A stretch of 64,000 nt of DNA. Origin: Ceratotherium simum simum (lineage: Eukaryota; Chordata; Mammalia; Perissodactyla; Rhinocerotidae). A program made the translations under genes and the position numbers. Positions within the stretch are counted from its first letter, which is position 1. Every line of letters begins with the position of its first letter. The notes under the pieces are model-generated. The model ran no database searches, had not been told where the DNA came from, and was given only the letters and a program-made list of their open reading frames with translations. The stretch spans positions 13,924,927-13,988,926 of the forward strand of contig NW_004454170.1 of assembly GCF_000283155.1 (NCBI RefSeq), read 5' to 3'. This document shows positions 43,986 to 55,974 of the stretch, one piece after another.

Positions 43986-44714
43986 GACAGAGTTCACTGC
44001 CATCCTCTTTTAGGATCCTCTCCTCATATCCCCTTGTTCCAAGTGCCTAATCTATGTACTGTTTCTAAAGAGTCTGAATTTCTCAGTTAACTTTGGCAAA
44101 TAATCTCTCAAACCAGTGTGTGGTCTTAAACCAAAATATGTTCCATGGCATATGAATAGATGTTGCCTAACAAAAATGGTCTCTGATCACATTGGTTTGT
44201 GAAATTCTAGGTTAAACAAAGTTTTCTTTTCTGTAGGATTGTTTCAAGCCTTTAATATGCTGATGTGCTTTTGAATCTTCAGATGTCCATATCCCAACTT
44301 TGATATATCTTTTTTTTTTTTTTTAAACAGAGCATGTGTTGCAAACACTATGATAAAATGAAACACAATTTGGAAAACATTGTGATGTAAGCTAATTCCT
44401 AATGAGTTTAGCTCAGACGTGGCCTTTGCAGAAATGTAGACACTTTTTTATAATTATGAATGAAATGATCATTTTGAAAATTTGCAAAATACATAGTAGC
44501 AAATTAAACCGACCTCTATTCATATTAGCCAAAGATAAGAAGATATCCAGAATATTTGCATTTTAAAATTGACTTTTGGAAGATTAAAAAGTCCTTAAGA
44601 TATGAAGAAATCACAATTTAAGATGACATTTCATGTACTGTGACTAAGATGCTCTACCAGTTAACATTAAATTACTTCACCTATGTATCTGCTTCCTTGT
44701 AAAGCTGATCCTAA
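43986..44714. other. Unannotated, no gene seen
   Basis: AT-rich with a T-run at about 44311-44324. No feature recognised. Confidence 0.5.
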
Positions 44715-44835
44715 TAATAGAGGTGACATTTATCGAGCACTGCATGCCAGGCTGTGCTAAGCGCTTTACAATATTCACAACAGCCTTCTAAGGTAGACTC
44801 TTTTATAATTCACACCAAACTGGTCTAGTTTCCAG
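44715..44835 (-). mobile_element. MIR SINE fragment
   Basis: 'tagaggtgacatttatcgagcactgcatgccaggctgtgctaagcgctttacaatattcacaacagccttctaaggtag', reverse of the MIR 3' half. Confidence 0.8.
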
Positions 44836-45176
44836 GTCTATGCTATTAACCTCACTATGACACATCTTCCCAAGTCCATCCTTATTACTAAAGTGCCAAT
44901 AATTCAAACATGAGCTCTGCTTTTTCTTTCATACCACAGCTCCAGAAAGTACCAGGATTCTGTCTGCATTTCAGAACTATTTCCCTCTTTTTGTGTGGGA
45001 AATGCTGAATTTCTTTAGAGTAGGCACTTTGATTTCTGCAATGGACAACAATGTCATAAACTACACAGGTGTAAGGGATGCGGCCAAATTGATTCCAGTT
45101 CCAAAGGGGCTCAGAACCAGTGCTGGTTAATGGTGACCCCATTAGTTCACTGTAGCCACAGCCCTTTCTTTGAATC

Positions 45177-45435
45177 CAGTGCTACTTAAAGTGTGGTCCA
45201 AGGACCCCTGCCACTCCCCAAACTGTTTGTTATGAGTCTGTGATAAGGAGCTTGTTCCATAAAGCAAATCAACTACCTCACTAAGCACAGTATTTGGTTC
45301 AGCTGGCATTTGCTTTCAAGGCAAGAGTTTCTTGATGAAGGAAGCAGTGTGTAGATTTACATTCTGGTGCAAACTCTTTATCTCACTGCAGATCGTTACA
45401 AACAGTTCACAGGCAGGCTACTCTGAGCAGCACTG
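45177..45435 (+). mobile_element. hAT-Charlie-type MITE
   Basis: Ends cagtgctactt...gagcagcactg form short terminal inverted repeats (cagtgct). The body 'gtgataaggagcttgttccataaagcaaatcaactacctcactaagcacag' is recognisable as a mammalian non-autonomous hAT element, subfamily not named. No coding capacity. Confidence 0.75.
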
Positions 45436-45484
45436 CTCTAAGCAACTTGGTTAGGCATTCTTTCCTTGTGATGCTAAGGTCTAA

Positions 45485-45705
45485 GTGGTAGAATAGAAGG
45501 AACATGGACTTTGGAAATATGCAGGCTGGGATTTCAGTGACAATTCTGTTGCTTGCTTGCTGCATAACATTGGAAAATTTATGTAAACTCTGAGTCTCAG
45601 TTTTCTCATCTGTAAAATGGAGGAACTAATTATTACCTCGCAGGTTGGTTTTGAAGATTAAATCAGACAATGTTTTTGAAGTGCCTAACCATATATAGAT
45701 AATAT
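45485..45705 (+). mobile_element. MIR SINE
   Basis: 'gaacatggactttggaaatatgcaggctggg', then 'gagtctcagttttctcatctgtaaaatggagg' and 'cgcaggttggttttgaagattaaat'. Near full length. Confidence 0.92.
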
Positions 45706-47905
45706 ATTTGTTAATATGTTAATAAACCTCAGTCCCTTTCTGCTTCTGCCACATGGCTTCCAATACCTGAGATGGTATTTTTCATTGAGACGGGTTTTTT
45801 CATTGCAATTTTGGACTATAGTAAAGCAAAAGGAAAAGGTAAGGGAGTATAATGGTGATAGGGAAAACATAGACCCTTAGAAAAGCACAATTCTTGAAAT
45901 TTATACAGTATAAAAAAACATTTATTTTACTTTTTGCACCAGATCTCCTAGCAAAGGAAGTTAAGGATTAGTTAATCCTGTCTTTGACGATTCCCAAAAA
46001 GATCCAGGGACTATATATACACTGGTCTCCGTTATCCGAAGAACTGTTATTCCTTACCTCTTTGATTCAGTTTGTTGCCTAATAGGATTGCATCAAATCT
46101 ATTTAGAAAAGGATGGAGGCTTATGACTTGTCAAAGTTAATCAGGATTCATCATACTTTTAAAAAATTTTTAAATAGGCTCTAAAAAGAATAAAATAAGC
46201 GTGAAAGGGCACTTCAATAGCAGAGTTCTTGCTGGATGCTGTTGGGGGCCTCTCTCTATAATTGGCTTATTATTGGTCCAGGCTTGGCTCATACATCTGT
46301 TATTGTTAACAAACCGGAGGAGAATCTTTGGAAAAGCACAGTAAGTTCTTCTACACTTAAATAGCCATGGTAGGATATTGCTAAATAAATCTAACTGAAG
46401 TTTTCAGATGACCTAGAGTTTGACTTTATGACATGGGCAATTAATATTTTGCTTTACTACAGTTATTGCTTGCTTGAAATTTTGCTTAAGTTTCATGGAC
46501 AGTACTTCCAATATATTCTCAGAATTTATTACTGAATATATTTATTATAGAATATATTTCCTTACTACTGTGAACTTTGATAGAAGTATTAACTACACTA
46601 CTAATACATTGTTCATTTTTAGGTACATAATTTTAAATGGAAAGTACAGTCTAAATAAGGAATGAAATAGAAAGTTTAATAGAGAATAAGAATTTTTATT
46701 TTATTCAATGAATTAGATTTTTAAAAAATTAATTCTAAATGCATCTATTCAGCACAGTGACAATAGACAAATACAATAAGAATAGACCTTTCTCAATGTG
46801 CTTACACCAATTCTACCTAACATGTCTCTAGAAATATTTTCTCAATCACTAGAGATGGGATATAATGAATTAAGTTGCTTTATATAGAAAAATCTTTTGC
46901 CTAACATTCCGTATAGCTTGACTGAGTTAATTGTTACACTACATTTTTGTCACTCATTAAAAGAGAGACAAAAAAAATCCTTCACGTGCTCTCCGTTCCT
47001 TTGATTTGAGATTTCTATGCAGGAATTTTAAACTCCCCAGCTACCCCCATTATGCAAAAAAGGCACAGTAGAAAACTAAGCAATCCAACTACAATAGTCT
47101 TGACTGACTTTTGCCTCAATTATCTAAAACTTCAGAAAAACAATATCTGTTCTGAATCACCTAAGTGGTTGCCTCAGTTTCTCCCATTAACTTTGTAGTA
47201 GTCTGTATACAGTTCCAGAATCTTTAAGATGGGACCCCTTGAGTTTTCATTTTAAAAATAATCTTACAGAAGTCTCTACTGCTGAATATTTCTTTCCAGT
47301 CTCTGATGAAGGAGAGCAGGAAACTTCATCCCTGAGGAGTTGTGATAATGTAAACATAAAATAGTTACCTAGCATTTGGTCAGACAGACAAGCACAAATA
47401 AATGTTGTTAGAATGTGCTAAATCACAACCATGACCATAACAATAGAAACGTGAGAGAAAAAACTTGTCAAAGCTTATGGCCCTGTTTTCACAGGCGCAG
47501 AGGAGCACACAGAGGATGTATTTCTCTTCATTTGTCTTGAGCAAATGTTTGCTTTGGTCTATTTTTGCTTCCTCTCCCACTTCCTACTAAACAAGTCACA
47601 CCAGAATCAGTCATGTCAATATTTAAGAGACTCATTTAGCAGTTGCATTGTCTCCACTTCCTGTAATCACTGAAAACTAATGTGTAGCTATTTTCCACTT
47701 TCAAAATAAGTTTTAAACATAGTTATCCCCGTTCTTACACGCTCTTCCCACAATCAACCTCCAGCTTTTCAAATCAAACAACTTCTAATAATGGTTCATC
47801 AGTTCTCGAGTTCTACTTTGTCTGTGTTTCATACTCAGTGCTTTAAAGAAGTTGGAGGGAAGACATAAAATTAATCCATTAGTTCAACTTACCAACCTTC
47901 TAAAT
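45706..47905. other. AT-rich, no gene seen
   Basis: About 2.2 kb of AT-rich unique sequence; no repeat recognised. Short frames only. Confidence 0.5.
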
Positions 47906-49400
47906 CAGGGCTCTCCAGCGGTATACCATGGGCATCTGCATTTCCTTATACTTTTGATAATTTCATTCCCTTATTTGGAACCTTTGTTAATCAAATATTG
48001 GATATTCTGGATTGACTCTGATCTTCTTATCGTTTCTTTCCTATTGTCCCTTTTTTTTCTGTCTTTTTGTTCTCCTTTTCAGTATATGCCTCGATTTTGT
48101 CTTCCAATCTTCCCACTGAATTTTTTATTTTGCTATCATAGTTTTAATTTCCAAGACTACTTTTATGTTCTCTAAATTTTTCTTTTTTCATTGTGCCCTG
48201 TTCTTTTTTTTTTTTTTTTGGTGCAACATTTCTTTTCTCTCCAAGGATGTTAAAATTATAATTCCTTTGAAATTTTCTCCCTCTCCTTGCATTATCCCCA
48301 TTTCCTGAGTTTCTTTTTCTTTGTTTGTCGTGGGGTCTCTCTTGGATATTGGAAGCTTTCTTCAAATATTGGGTGATCCATGGTTTTCCACTTATATTTA
48401 ATATTGGAGCATTATAGAGCTGACTGGAAACCAGGGCCAGGAGTGGGTAAGGCAAACAAAATGCCTGGAACACAAAATTTAAGGGGGTACATATATACTT
48501 AAAGTTGTGCAAGGGTAATGTCAGGAGAGAGGGCACTACGAGTAAGTGCTTCCATAAGTTTTTCCCTCTGGGTGCCACCCTTGCTTCACCCTGCTGGCAG
48601 CTCTGTGGGCATGAGTGGGGCTTGTAGAGTTGTAGGAGTAGAGTGTAGGAGAGTTATAGGGGAATCAAATTTTTTGTCAGGGGCCCCAAATGTCAGTATC
48701 TGACAGTGTTTTCTCTGGGGAAATTTAGATTCTCCAGTGAAGGATCCTCAGCCTATCTAAAGAAAAATGAGCCTGACTGGCATTCTGGAACCATATGGGG
48801 GAATAGGGGCTGGGGCTCCCCATTCAACATGCAGAATTTCGATACTCAGTTTCATACTCAGGGAATTTTCATACTCCCCTGTTTTCAGCTTAACATTCCA
48901 CTCATATTCTTCTCTGGGGCTCCCAAGTCCTGCGCCTCCTGGCTCAGTTTCTCCAGACAACAACCTCTCCAGAGGGGATGGGAGCTATGCAGTCATCTGA
49001 CTGTGATGGGTGAGTGCAGGAAGCAGGGACTCCTTAATGTTACTTATCCAGACTTTCCAACAATCCCCTGTTTTCAGCTTCCAGTCTTGCCTTTATCTTC
49101 CATGGTACCTGGAGCCTGTAATTCCTATAATGACTTTCATGTACTTACACAGCCACATACACATCTACCCCAGACACTTAGGTTCACTTTCCTCCTCTGT
49201 GATGTGTTATTTGTCATTGCTCCAAACACTATGCATGTCTGGGGTCATAAATGTCCCTCATTCCATCAAAATGTTATGTGTGTTTTTCTCTTCTCTTTTC
49301 CTTGTTCTGGAATGTTAAGTGAATGCAATGTTTGAATGTTAAGTGAAGAGAGGCTGGGAATGTCTTTATTCTCCCATTTTTACCCCTCTGTTCTAAAATA
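47906..49400 (-). mobile_element. L1/HAL1-type LINE, 5' half
   Basis: Reverse-strand LINE. 47950-48180 reads, on the minus strand, as a decayed ORF1 coiled-coil segment. 48180-48430 holds the ORF1 start region and 48430-49400 looks like its 5' untranslated/promoter region. No ORF2 is attached, so the copy is rearranged or of the half-L1 (HAL1) kind. Frames on the plus strand, including the longest in the window (48706-49335), are antisense to it. Confidence 0.65.
47950..48578 (-). pseudogene. L1 ORF1 remnant
   Basis: Minus-strand frame 48578-48144 runs into the ORF1 coiled-coil (it ends near 'KFREHKSSLGN'), then breaks by frameshift and stop. The next frame continues with 'LEIKTMIAK', a decayed version of the ORF1p heptad region. 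ORF1p is the L1 RNA-binding chaperone. This copy is not functional. Confidence 0.6.
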
Positions 49401-49559
49401 TGCTATTAAAAAAATTGTCTTTTAAATGTTTACCTAAAAATTATTTCTCAAACCAATCACCGTCATGAGCTACTTCTTTTCAGTAATTCAGCGGATCTGA
49501 AGACAAGTGAATAGATTTTTTAAATCACACTTCTAACACTTGCTACACTTCCATACTTC

Positions 49560-51290
49560 TATTAAACCAAGAATTATAAAGTGCTTCATATTTAACAAGG
49601 ACTGTGCTAGTCTCTAAGGGTAAAAAGTAATTAAGAAAGGTCTCTGCTTTGAATAGGTTTGTAGTCTCTAGGGGGAAACAAGCACATAAAAAATTAAAGA
49701 TTAAAGATTAAAGACAAAAAACAGGTAAGGTCTTACGTAGACCTAGGTAAAGGCCAGGTAAAGGAATTTGCAAAGGAGGCAGGGTGAGGAGGTCAGGAAA
49801 GAGCCAGATCATTAAAGACAAGTTGGTGTATATTGAGGCCAGTCCTGGAGGCTGGAGGAGGGGAATCCTGGGCAGATGTCATGGCAGGAGCTAAACAAAC
49901 AGAAGTGCAAAGAGCTGCACAAATTCAGGAGACTGCCATCCACTCTGTGTATAGAACAGCTAGAGTAGAGCTATAGGCTAGTGAAGATAAAGATGGAGAG
50001 TGCAGTGAAGGCTCCAATACCCACCCACCCCCAACACACGCCCCATATTCAAGACCATTGCCTTGTGACTTTGTAGTTCTTTTCATTAAATAGGCAGAAT
50101 CTATTTCCTGAACCCTGGATCTGGGCCAGTCTTATGATTGCCCTTGGCCAATAAAATCCAGCAGATGTGATAGCATGCCAATTCTGAGCTTAGGCCTCAA
50201 GATACCGTTCATGTTTCTGTTTATGCTTTCTCTTGCACCTCTGTCATCCCCATAAATCATGCCAGGCTAGCCTGCTGGAGGACGAGGGACACATGGTCTG
50301 AGCCAAGCTTTCCAGTTATTTCAGCTAAGTCCACGCTGGAGCAACCAAGGCCAGCCGACCCCCAGACACAAGAGCAACTCCAGCCAAGATCAAGAGAGCC
50401 ACCCAGCAGACCACCCCAGACAAGAGAGCAATTAATGTCTCCTAAGTATGTCTCTGAGGTTTCATGGTTGTTTGTTACACAGTATTATCGTGGCAACAGA
50501 CAACTAATACAGAGAGGTGGTCACTAGCCAGATGTGGAGTATCTTGTATGATACGCTAAGGAATTTAAATTTATGCTTATGAAATGGAAACCCCTGAAGG
50601 GTGTTAAAAGGAGAGGAACATAATTTGATTTGCATTTTGGAAAAGTAACTCTGGCGTACAATGTTTAGGTTGAGTTGAAAGTAGAGTCTCTTGGAATAGT
50701 TCAGGTAAGAGATGGTGAATGCCTGAATAAAGACAATATCAGTGAAGATGGTAAGGAGAAGACAAATACCAGAGACATCAAAGAGGTAGATAATATAGCA
50801 TATGGTAACAGGTTGGTTGAGGAAAGAGAAGGAAAGATTCTGGTATGTTTCCCAGGTATGGGGTTTTGGTGCCATGAAATGAACTGGAACTAGGTTCTGG
50901 GAGGAAAAACAATAAGTTCAGTTTTTACTATATTCAGTTTGAGTCCCTATGGGACAGTCAGGATGATGTCTGGTGGTCAGTGTTTCATATAAGTCTGGAG
51001 GCCAGGGCCCAGCTCTGGTGTGTTGATAGCAATACTAATTTAGGAAACCACAATATATGGATGGTTAAGTAGATCCATGAGGTTAGACGGAATCACCCAG
51101 GGGGAGGGTGTATATTGAGAAGAGAGCCAAGGACGGGCAGGGTACTGGGGTGAACAATGTTTAAGATGTTTGCTGAAGACGAAGGGCCAGCAAATAGAGG
51201 GAATAGAAATACAAAGAGAATCAGGTATCTCAAAGCCAGAGGAACATTTCAAAAAGAGAAGGATTACTGGTATCTATTTGGTGTGAGTCA
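49560..51290 (-). mobile_element. L2 LINE split by an LTR
   Basis: Reverse L2 3' half in two pieces (about 49560-50000 and 50512-51290). Recognisable blocks: 'gagccagatcattaaagacaagttggtg', 'ggagaggaacataatttgatttgcattttgg', 'atgaggttagacggaatcacccaggggg', 'gaagagagccaaggac' and 'ggccagcaaatagaggg'. About 1.2 kb in total, the largest L2 copy here. The 123-codon frame at 50504-50875 is inside it. Confidence 0.82.
49996..50516 (+). mobile_element. MLT1 MaLR LTR in L2, 5-bp TSD
   Basis: LTR 50001-50511 begins with TG and ends 'gtttgttacacagtattatcgtggcaacagacaactaataca'. TSD gagag at 49996-50000 and 50512-50516. Internal 'gtctgagccaagctttccagttatttcagctaag' and 'cagccgacccccagacacaagagcaa' fit the younger MLT1 subfamilies. 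C-runs at 50020-50044 could fold as a quadruplex on the minus strand. Confidence 0.9.
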
Positions 51291-52628
51291 TATCTCTCTC
51301 ATTAACAACACATGTCTATCAAAATTTTAGAACCAGACAGGGATTTAAAGTTCAAGAACTCAACATTGCAGTGACATCTACAAAGTTATTTTTCAAACTA
51401 AGTAAATAATTTTATAGGAGTTTTGCCCTGCCAGTCTGACAGCAAAATGAAAAGTTAAAATATTTTTGAAAATATTTAAAGAATCAACTCTATCAACTTA
51501 GAATCTCTTTTAAGTGCCATGAAATTTAAGAGAGAAAAGAAGGAGAATTATTCTTAACATCCACGATAAGCTCTTTTCTTTCTAATTTCAGGTGGCTTTC
51601 CCTAGAGAACACTAGAACAGATGTTCAGGGAACACAAAGGTCATCTCTGGTGCAAGGTACTCTGGTTACCTGATTATTTATAACTTGTCATTTGCATCAG
51701 CCGATTTAAAAACAAGCCAGGAAGCATTTAGGCCAAATGTGCAGGGACTTCAAAGAGCCTGATCTCCTGATATAGTGCCTCCATTTTAATCTTGCCCTTC
51801 TACAGGACAGAGACTGAACAGAGTTAAATTAGTCTACTGTGTTAGGGTTGTTTTGTTTTGTTTAATGTATACTCCCGAAAAACTTATTTCATGAGCTTCC
51901 CCTTGTAAAGTAGTGTGAAATTAACACTTCCAGAAAATAAGAAATTCCATCTCAGTATTTAGAAGTTATTCAAACCGGGGATTTCTTGAACGATGCCTTC
52001 TAAAAGTTGTATGGTTGTCACTGCAGGCTAGTTTGCACAGTTTTTACAACAGAGTAAATATCAGGGGACAGTAGACTCTACAAGTGAGTGCACCAAGGTT
52101 CATTTTAGGTCTCCTACCTTAAGGGAGCTTCTTGAAGAAGGAGAGCATAGCAGCTGTTCTAACCACCGGAGGGGGCCATTTCATCGATTTCAAGCCTGCC
52201 TATAATTAAGCAAAACTGTTTCTCGTACCAGCAGGTTCTCACCTGGTGGTGAAAAGGGCTTGCTTACCAGTTTCAACTGAGAAAATCCAGGACCCTTTGT
52301 TGGTTGGGGCTTGGGTTGAGAGTGTCTCTCAACCTTGATCACTCCCGTGAGGACTGGGAGAGTTCTGGCAGGAGTGCAGGGGACCCACAAACAGCTGATC
52401 AACACCCCCACAGCTGTTCCTGCCCGATTACAGGCCTTGTCCACAAGGAAATAAGTATTCCTTGCTCTCCCGTGGACAAACTAACACATTGCCAAGCTGC
52501 AATGCTAACACATTCTTTACATGAGATGTTCCTAAAGGAGAGGCTCACAAAACTTGGGGGCAGGTGGAGCACGATTCAATTTTAAGTTTACTCACATTAT
52601 TTCACCAGCACACAGCCTTGGAGATATT
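51291..52628. other. Unannotated, one 26-mer copy
   Basis: Unique sequence. 51757-51782 is identical to 53630-53655. The part at 52120-52560 is GC-richer with overlapping frames on both strands, none recognisable. Confidence 0.45.
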
Positions 52629-52654
52629 GGTGGTTAACAACGGTGGTTAACAAC
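52629..52654. repeat. 13-bp perfect tandem duplication
   Basis: ggtggttaacaac twice in a row (52629-52641, 52642-52654), each copy holding a GTTAAC palindrome. Confidence 0.9.
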
Positions 52655-52937
52655 AGGAGCTTTTTAGTCTAAAAAATTATAACATCTGTGGCCAAGAACA
52701 AAAGCCCAACTCAAACTAGCTTTAATAAGGATAAACAGGAATTTCTTGGGCCGTGTAACCGAAAGGCCCATAGAATGCTCCCTTCGGGAATGGCTGGCTT
52801 CAGAATTTAATGTCTTGAGTATGCTGTTGCACCCTCTCCATCTCTTGGTTCTGCTTTCATGTATATTAACTTCGATGTCGGGTAGGTCCTCTTCTCCTGG
52901 TAATAGGTTGGCCTGGTCAGCTCCAGGTTTAAATGGA

Positions 52938-53361
52938 TCTTACACCTGGTGGTTGTTAGTGCCGTCAAGTTGATTCTGACTCCTGGTGACCCTGTGCACA
53001 GCAGAGCGGAACCCTGCCCTATCTTTTTACACCGTCTTCTCCCCTTCTGCTGCTATATCAGACAATGCTCCGCTGCTATTCATAAGGTTTTCATGGCCAA
53101 TTTTTTCGGAAGTGGGTGGCCAAGTCCTTTTTCCTAGCCCTTCTTAGTCTGGAAGCTCCACTGAAACCTGTCCACCGTGAGTGACCCTACTGGTATTTGA
53201 AATACCCATGACATAGCTTTCAGCATCACAGCAACACGCAGCCACCACAGTATGACAACGGACAGACAGGTGGTGTGGTTCCCTGACCAGGAAACGAAGT
53301 TGGGCTGTGGTGGTGAGAGCGCCGAATCTTAACCACTAGACCTCCAGGGCTGGCTCTTACA
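52938..53361 (-). mobile_element. Large tRNA-head SINE with RTE/BovB-like tail
   Basis: Element about 52945-53354, reverse strand. Its head (plus-strand end, 'aatcttaaccactagacctccagggctggct') is tRNA-like, with an A box-like 'tctagtggttaag' and a 'ttcgtttcctggtcaggg' segment downstream. Its tail (plus-strand start, 'ttgttagtgccgtcaagttgattctgactcctggtgaccctgtgcacagcag') matches the terminal sequence shared by RTE/BovB LINEs and their SINEs. It is unlike the L1-driven EREs and lacks a poly(A) tail. Flanks share tcttaca (52938-52944, 53355-53361). Probably an ERE3/ERE4-type perissodactyl SINE, by memory. Confidence 0.8.
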
Positions 53362-53690
53362 TGTGGGGACCCCACCAAAAGGAGAGTACCTCTTTTCCAA
53401 AAACTCCAGCAAAAGTCTAGGCGCTGGCATGGCATCTCCACCTTGAGATACCTGGCCACCTGTCATCAGTCACAGACTCACCCAGGCCATGACCACCACC
53501 ACTGCAAAGCCTACAGGGAAAGAGGGGCAGTGATGCGGATGCTTGGAGTGGACTGCGTGGAATCAGAATGAGGAAGGGCTGGTCTCCAAAATGCAAACAA
53601 ACAAAAGAAGATTATTTCTGAAAGAAGGGGCCTGATCTCCTGATATAGTGCCTCCTGTATATAGACATACAGCAACACCTTATATCTCTT
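53362..53690. other. Unannotated, second 26-mer copy
   Basis: Unique sequence; A-rich segment 53596-53625 directly before the 26-mer at 53630-53655. Confidence 0.5.
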
Positions 53691-53765
53691 ACAGTTTGTA
53701 CAGCACTTACCACAGTGCTTGGAACATAAAAAGAACTTTAAAAATAATAGCTAAAAGAAATAATA
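53691..53765 (+). mobile_element. MIR/L2-class tail
   Basis: 'ttgtacagcacttaccacagtgcttggaacat...aataatagc' fits a MIR or L2 3' end. Followed by AAT/ATG trinucleotide runs to about 53795. Confidence 0.5.
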
Positions 53766-54164
53766 AGAGTAATAATAATGATCATGATGATGATATTTCT
53801 GAGACCCAAACAGACGATGATGTAGATGAAGATAAGATCATTGTTATTTCAATATATAACTCACTATTCTTTGTACAACTTATTTGGTCTATTTAGCTGT
53901 AGACTTGGACATAAATGATGTCAGTGCTATATGATTATTAATGAGAAATAACGAAAAGGTGAAGAAAGTGTGTTCAGTGACTCATGAAAATTGACATTTG
54001 GGCGTAATAAATAATTTTGTGTTCTAGGAAATGGGTAGCTGAGTGAGCAATCACTGCTTTTGTGTTCCTGCTTCAGCCGTCACAATGTATCATTGGGCAA
54101 ATTTGTATCTCATTTACCTTTGACCAGAAATCCCTGTTCTAGGCAGACCTATAAAACATGACCA
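53766..54164. other. Unannotated, trinucleotide runs
   Basis: AT-rich; no gene. Confidence 0.5.
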
Positions 54165-54720
54165 AAACCACTGGGCCTTTTTCAGGCAGTCTCCTCAGCC
54201 TGAAGTGCTATTGCTCTCCTCTCTGGCTATCTAAATCAGTCTGCAATTTAAGGCCATCTCTGCTGTGCATACTGCTCCAACTCTCACTGATCCTTCGTCT
54301 ATCTCATAGCACTTTGTCAGCCGTGTCAAGACAACTGGCAAAACCAGCCAACTTACTTTACAGAATCTTGTGTCTATAGTACAGTTTGATACTTTAATCA
54401 TACTAGTTTGTATTGTCCCCTGCATATTTTTCATGGTACACCTCATTTTTCACCTCTGCTCCCTTGCGGTTTGGAGATTCTGAACTACTTCCGCGGCTTT
54501 TTGGACACGCCGCACCTTCTCTTCTCTTGCAAATACCACTTCTTGAGCATGGAACAGGCTCCTATACTTTGCCACCCTTTTCCCTACTTCCACTCTTCAC
54601 CTGGCTACCTCCCATTCACCCCACTCAGCTTAAATGTTGTCTCCTCCAATGGGCCTTCCATGACTCTAAAAGTTAAGACAGGCTCCCCATGGCATTTTCC
54701 AGAGCCTCTCCAGTAGTCCA
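54165..54720 (+). mobile_element. L2 LINE 3' region
   Basis: 'cctatactttgccacccttttccctacttccactcttcacctggctacctcccattcaccccactcagcttaaatgttgtctcctcc' is typical forward L2. 54165-54380 ('cactgatccttcgtctatctcatagcactttg') is likely the same or a neighbouring copy. The frames at 54408-54716 are L2. Confidence 0.8.
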
Positions 54721-55970
54721 GGTCTGCATTTTCTTTGTGAATATTATCAGTGCAAAATCTTCAACAAGCCTTTGAGCTACTTAGCAATTCAAAAATAACT
54801 CACAGGAAAAAATTAGAGAGCAATTTAATCCTGGATGACATTGTACTCACTAAAAGTACATGAGGAGTTCAGCAAAAGGGAAAACTTAGAAAGGCTTCAG
54901 GGAATGGTGTGTATTATTCATATACTTAGCTGTGTCCTCAGTACCTAGAACAGATAGAATATCAGATGTCAGTACCTAGAGAAACAGAATAATTTAGAAG
55001 AATGCCTGAGGGATGAAGGGAGGAATGGAAGGAGGGAGGGAACATCTAACAGAGTGCTAAGCATGAACTGAATTTGAACACACAGGGCTGAGTAGATTAT
55101 TACTGTATCTAGTCTGAATCTCTTATAAAACTATATGAAATCATACAATCCTTGATTTAAGGCAGAGGTAAAGAAACACCTTTAAAAAGAGGATAGTACA
55201 AAACAAGAAGAGACAGTGAGGTTTGGAGCAGTGAGAGTGAGGGAAGTAAGAATGAATTGCATCTACAGAGAGGTTATAGTTTTATGCTCTTACTTCTAGA
55301 ATGTCTAAGAAGAAATATAGCACACCAAAGTCTGAGATTGTCTGCAATGGAGTCTGTGTTAAAGAAGTATTGTTTTTAATCAAGTCAAATACTTTCAACT
55401 TTGATCAGAGACTGAGAAATCATGTAACTCTTCTCCCAAACGGCATCTCTCAGACAAATCTGGGATGTATTTCCTATGAAACAGAAAACAATACATTAGT
55501 GGCATGAACTTTAATGAAGAGTTTTGGATGATCCATTGTTTATTAAACCACTGGTCTGTGTACATGGGTTGTAATGAACTAATCCCCCCACAGGAACTTC
55601 ATACACTCTGGGAACCATCCCTGAGTGCTGTACCCAGGGAACCTAATAACAACACTTGAAGCCACTGTGTAAGAGGAACAGGAAAACAACCCAAGCTGTT
55701 ATCTCTTATTGAGTCTATTTTCTGGTAGAGAATCCTGAGAAAACAAAAGACATCTTGTTTGAAGTGTTTTTGCCTTCTTGAAGTTTGAGAAAAAAAAAAA
55801 TCCCTTTGAAGTACTTACAAATTAAACACCTGCTGAAGACTATTTCTTCCTTCATATCTGAAATATTTACTAATTCTGTAATTGGAAAATTTTGCCTTTC
55901 AAAAAGTTATTTATTTAATTAGCATCTACTTGTGCCTGGAGCTAAGCATTACAGAGGATACAAGAGACAT
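54721..55970. other. Unannotated, no gene seen
   Basis: A (GGAA/GGGA)-rich run at 55017-55042 and an A-run at 55789-55800. No element recognised. Confidence 0.5.
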
Positions 55971-55974
55971 CAAA

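Noticed and set aside
50020..50044. Minus-strand G-quadruplex potential
   Set aside because: One loop is 8 bases and the runs are part of the MLT1 LTR; unremarkable.
50504..50875. 123-codon minus-strand frame
   Set aside because: Lies within L2 and starts at the MLT1 border.
52160..52180. CTCF-like 'ccaccggagggggcc'
   Set aside because: Needs a one-base insertion relative to the consensus; weaker than the site at 10101.
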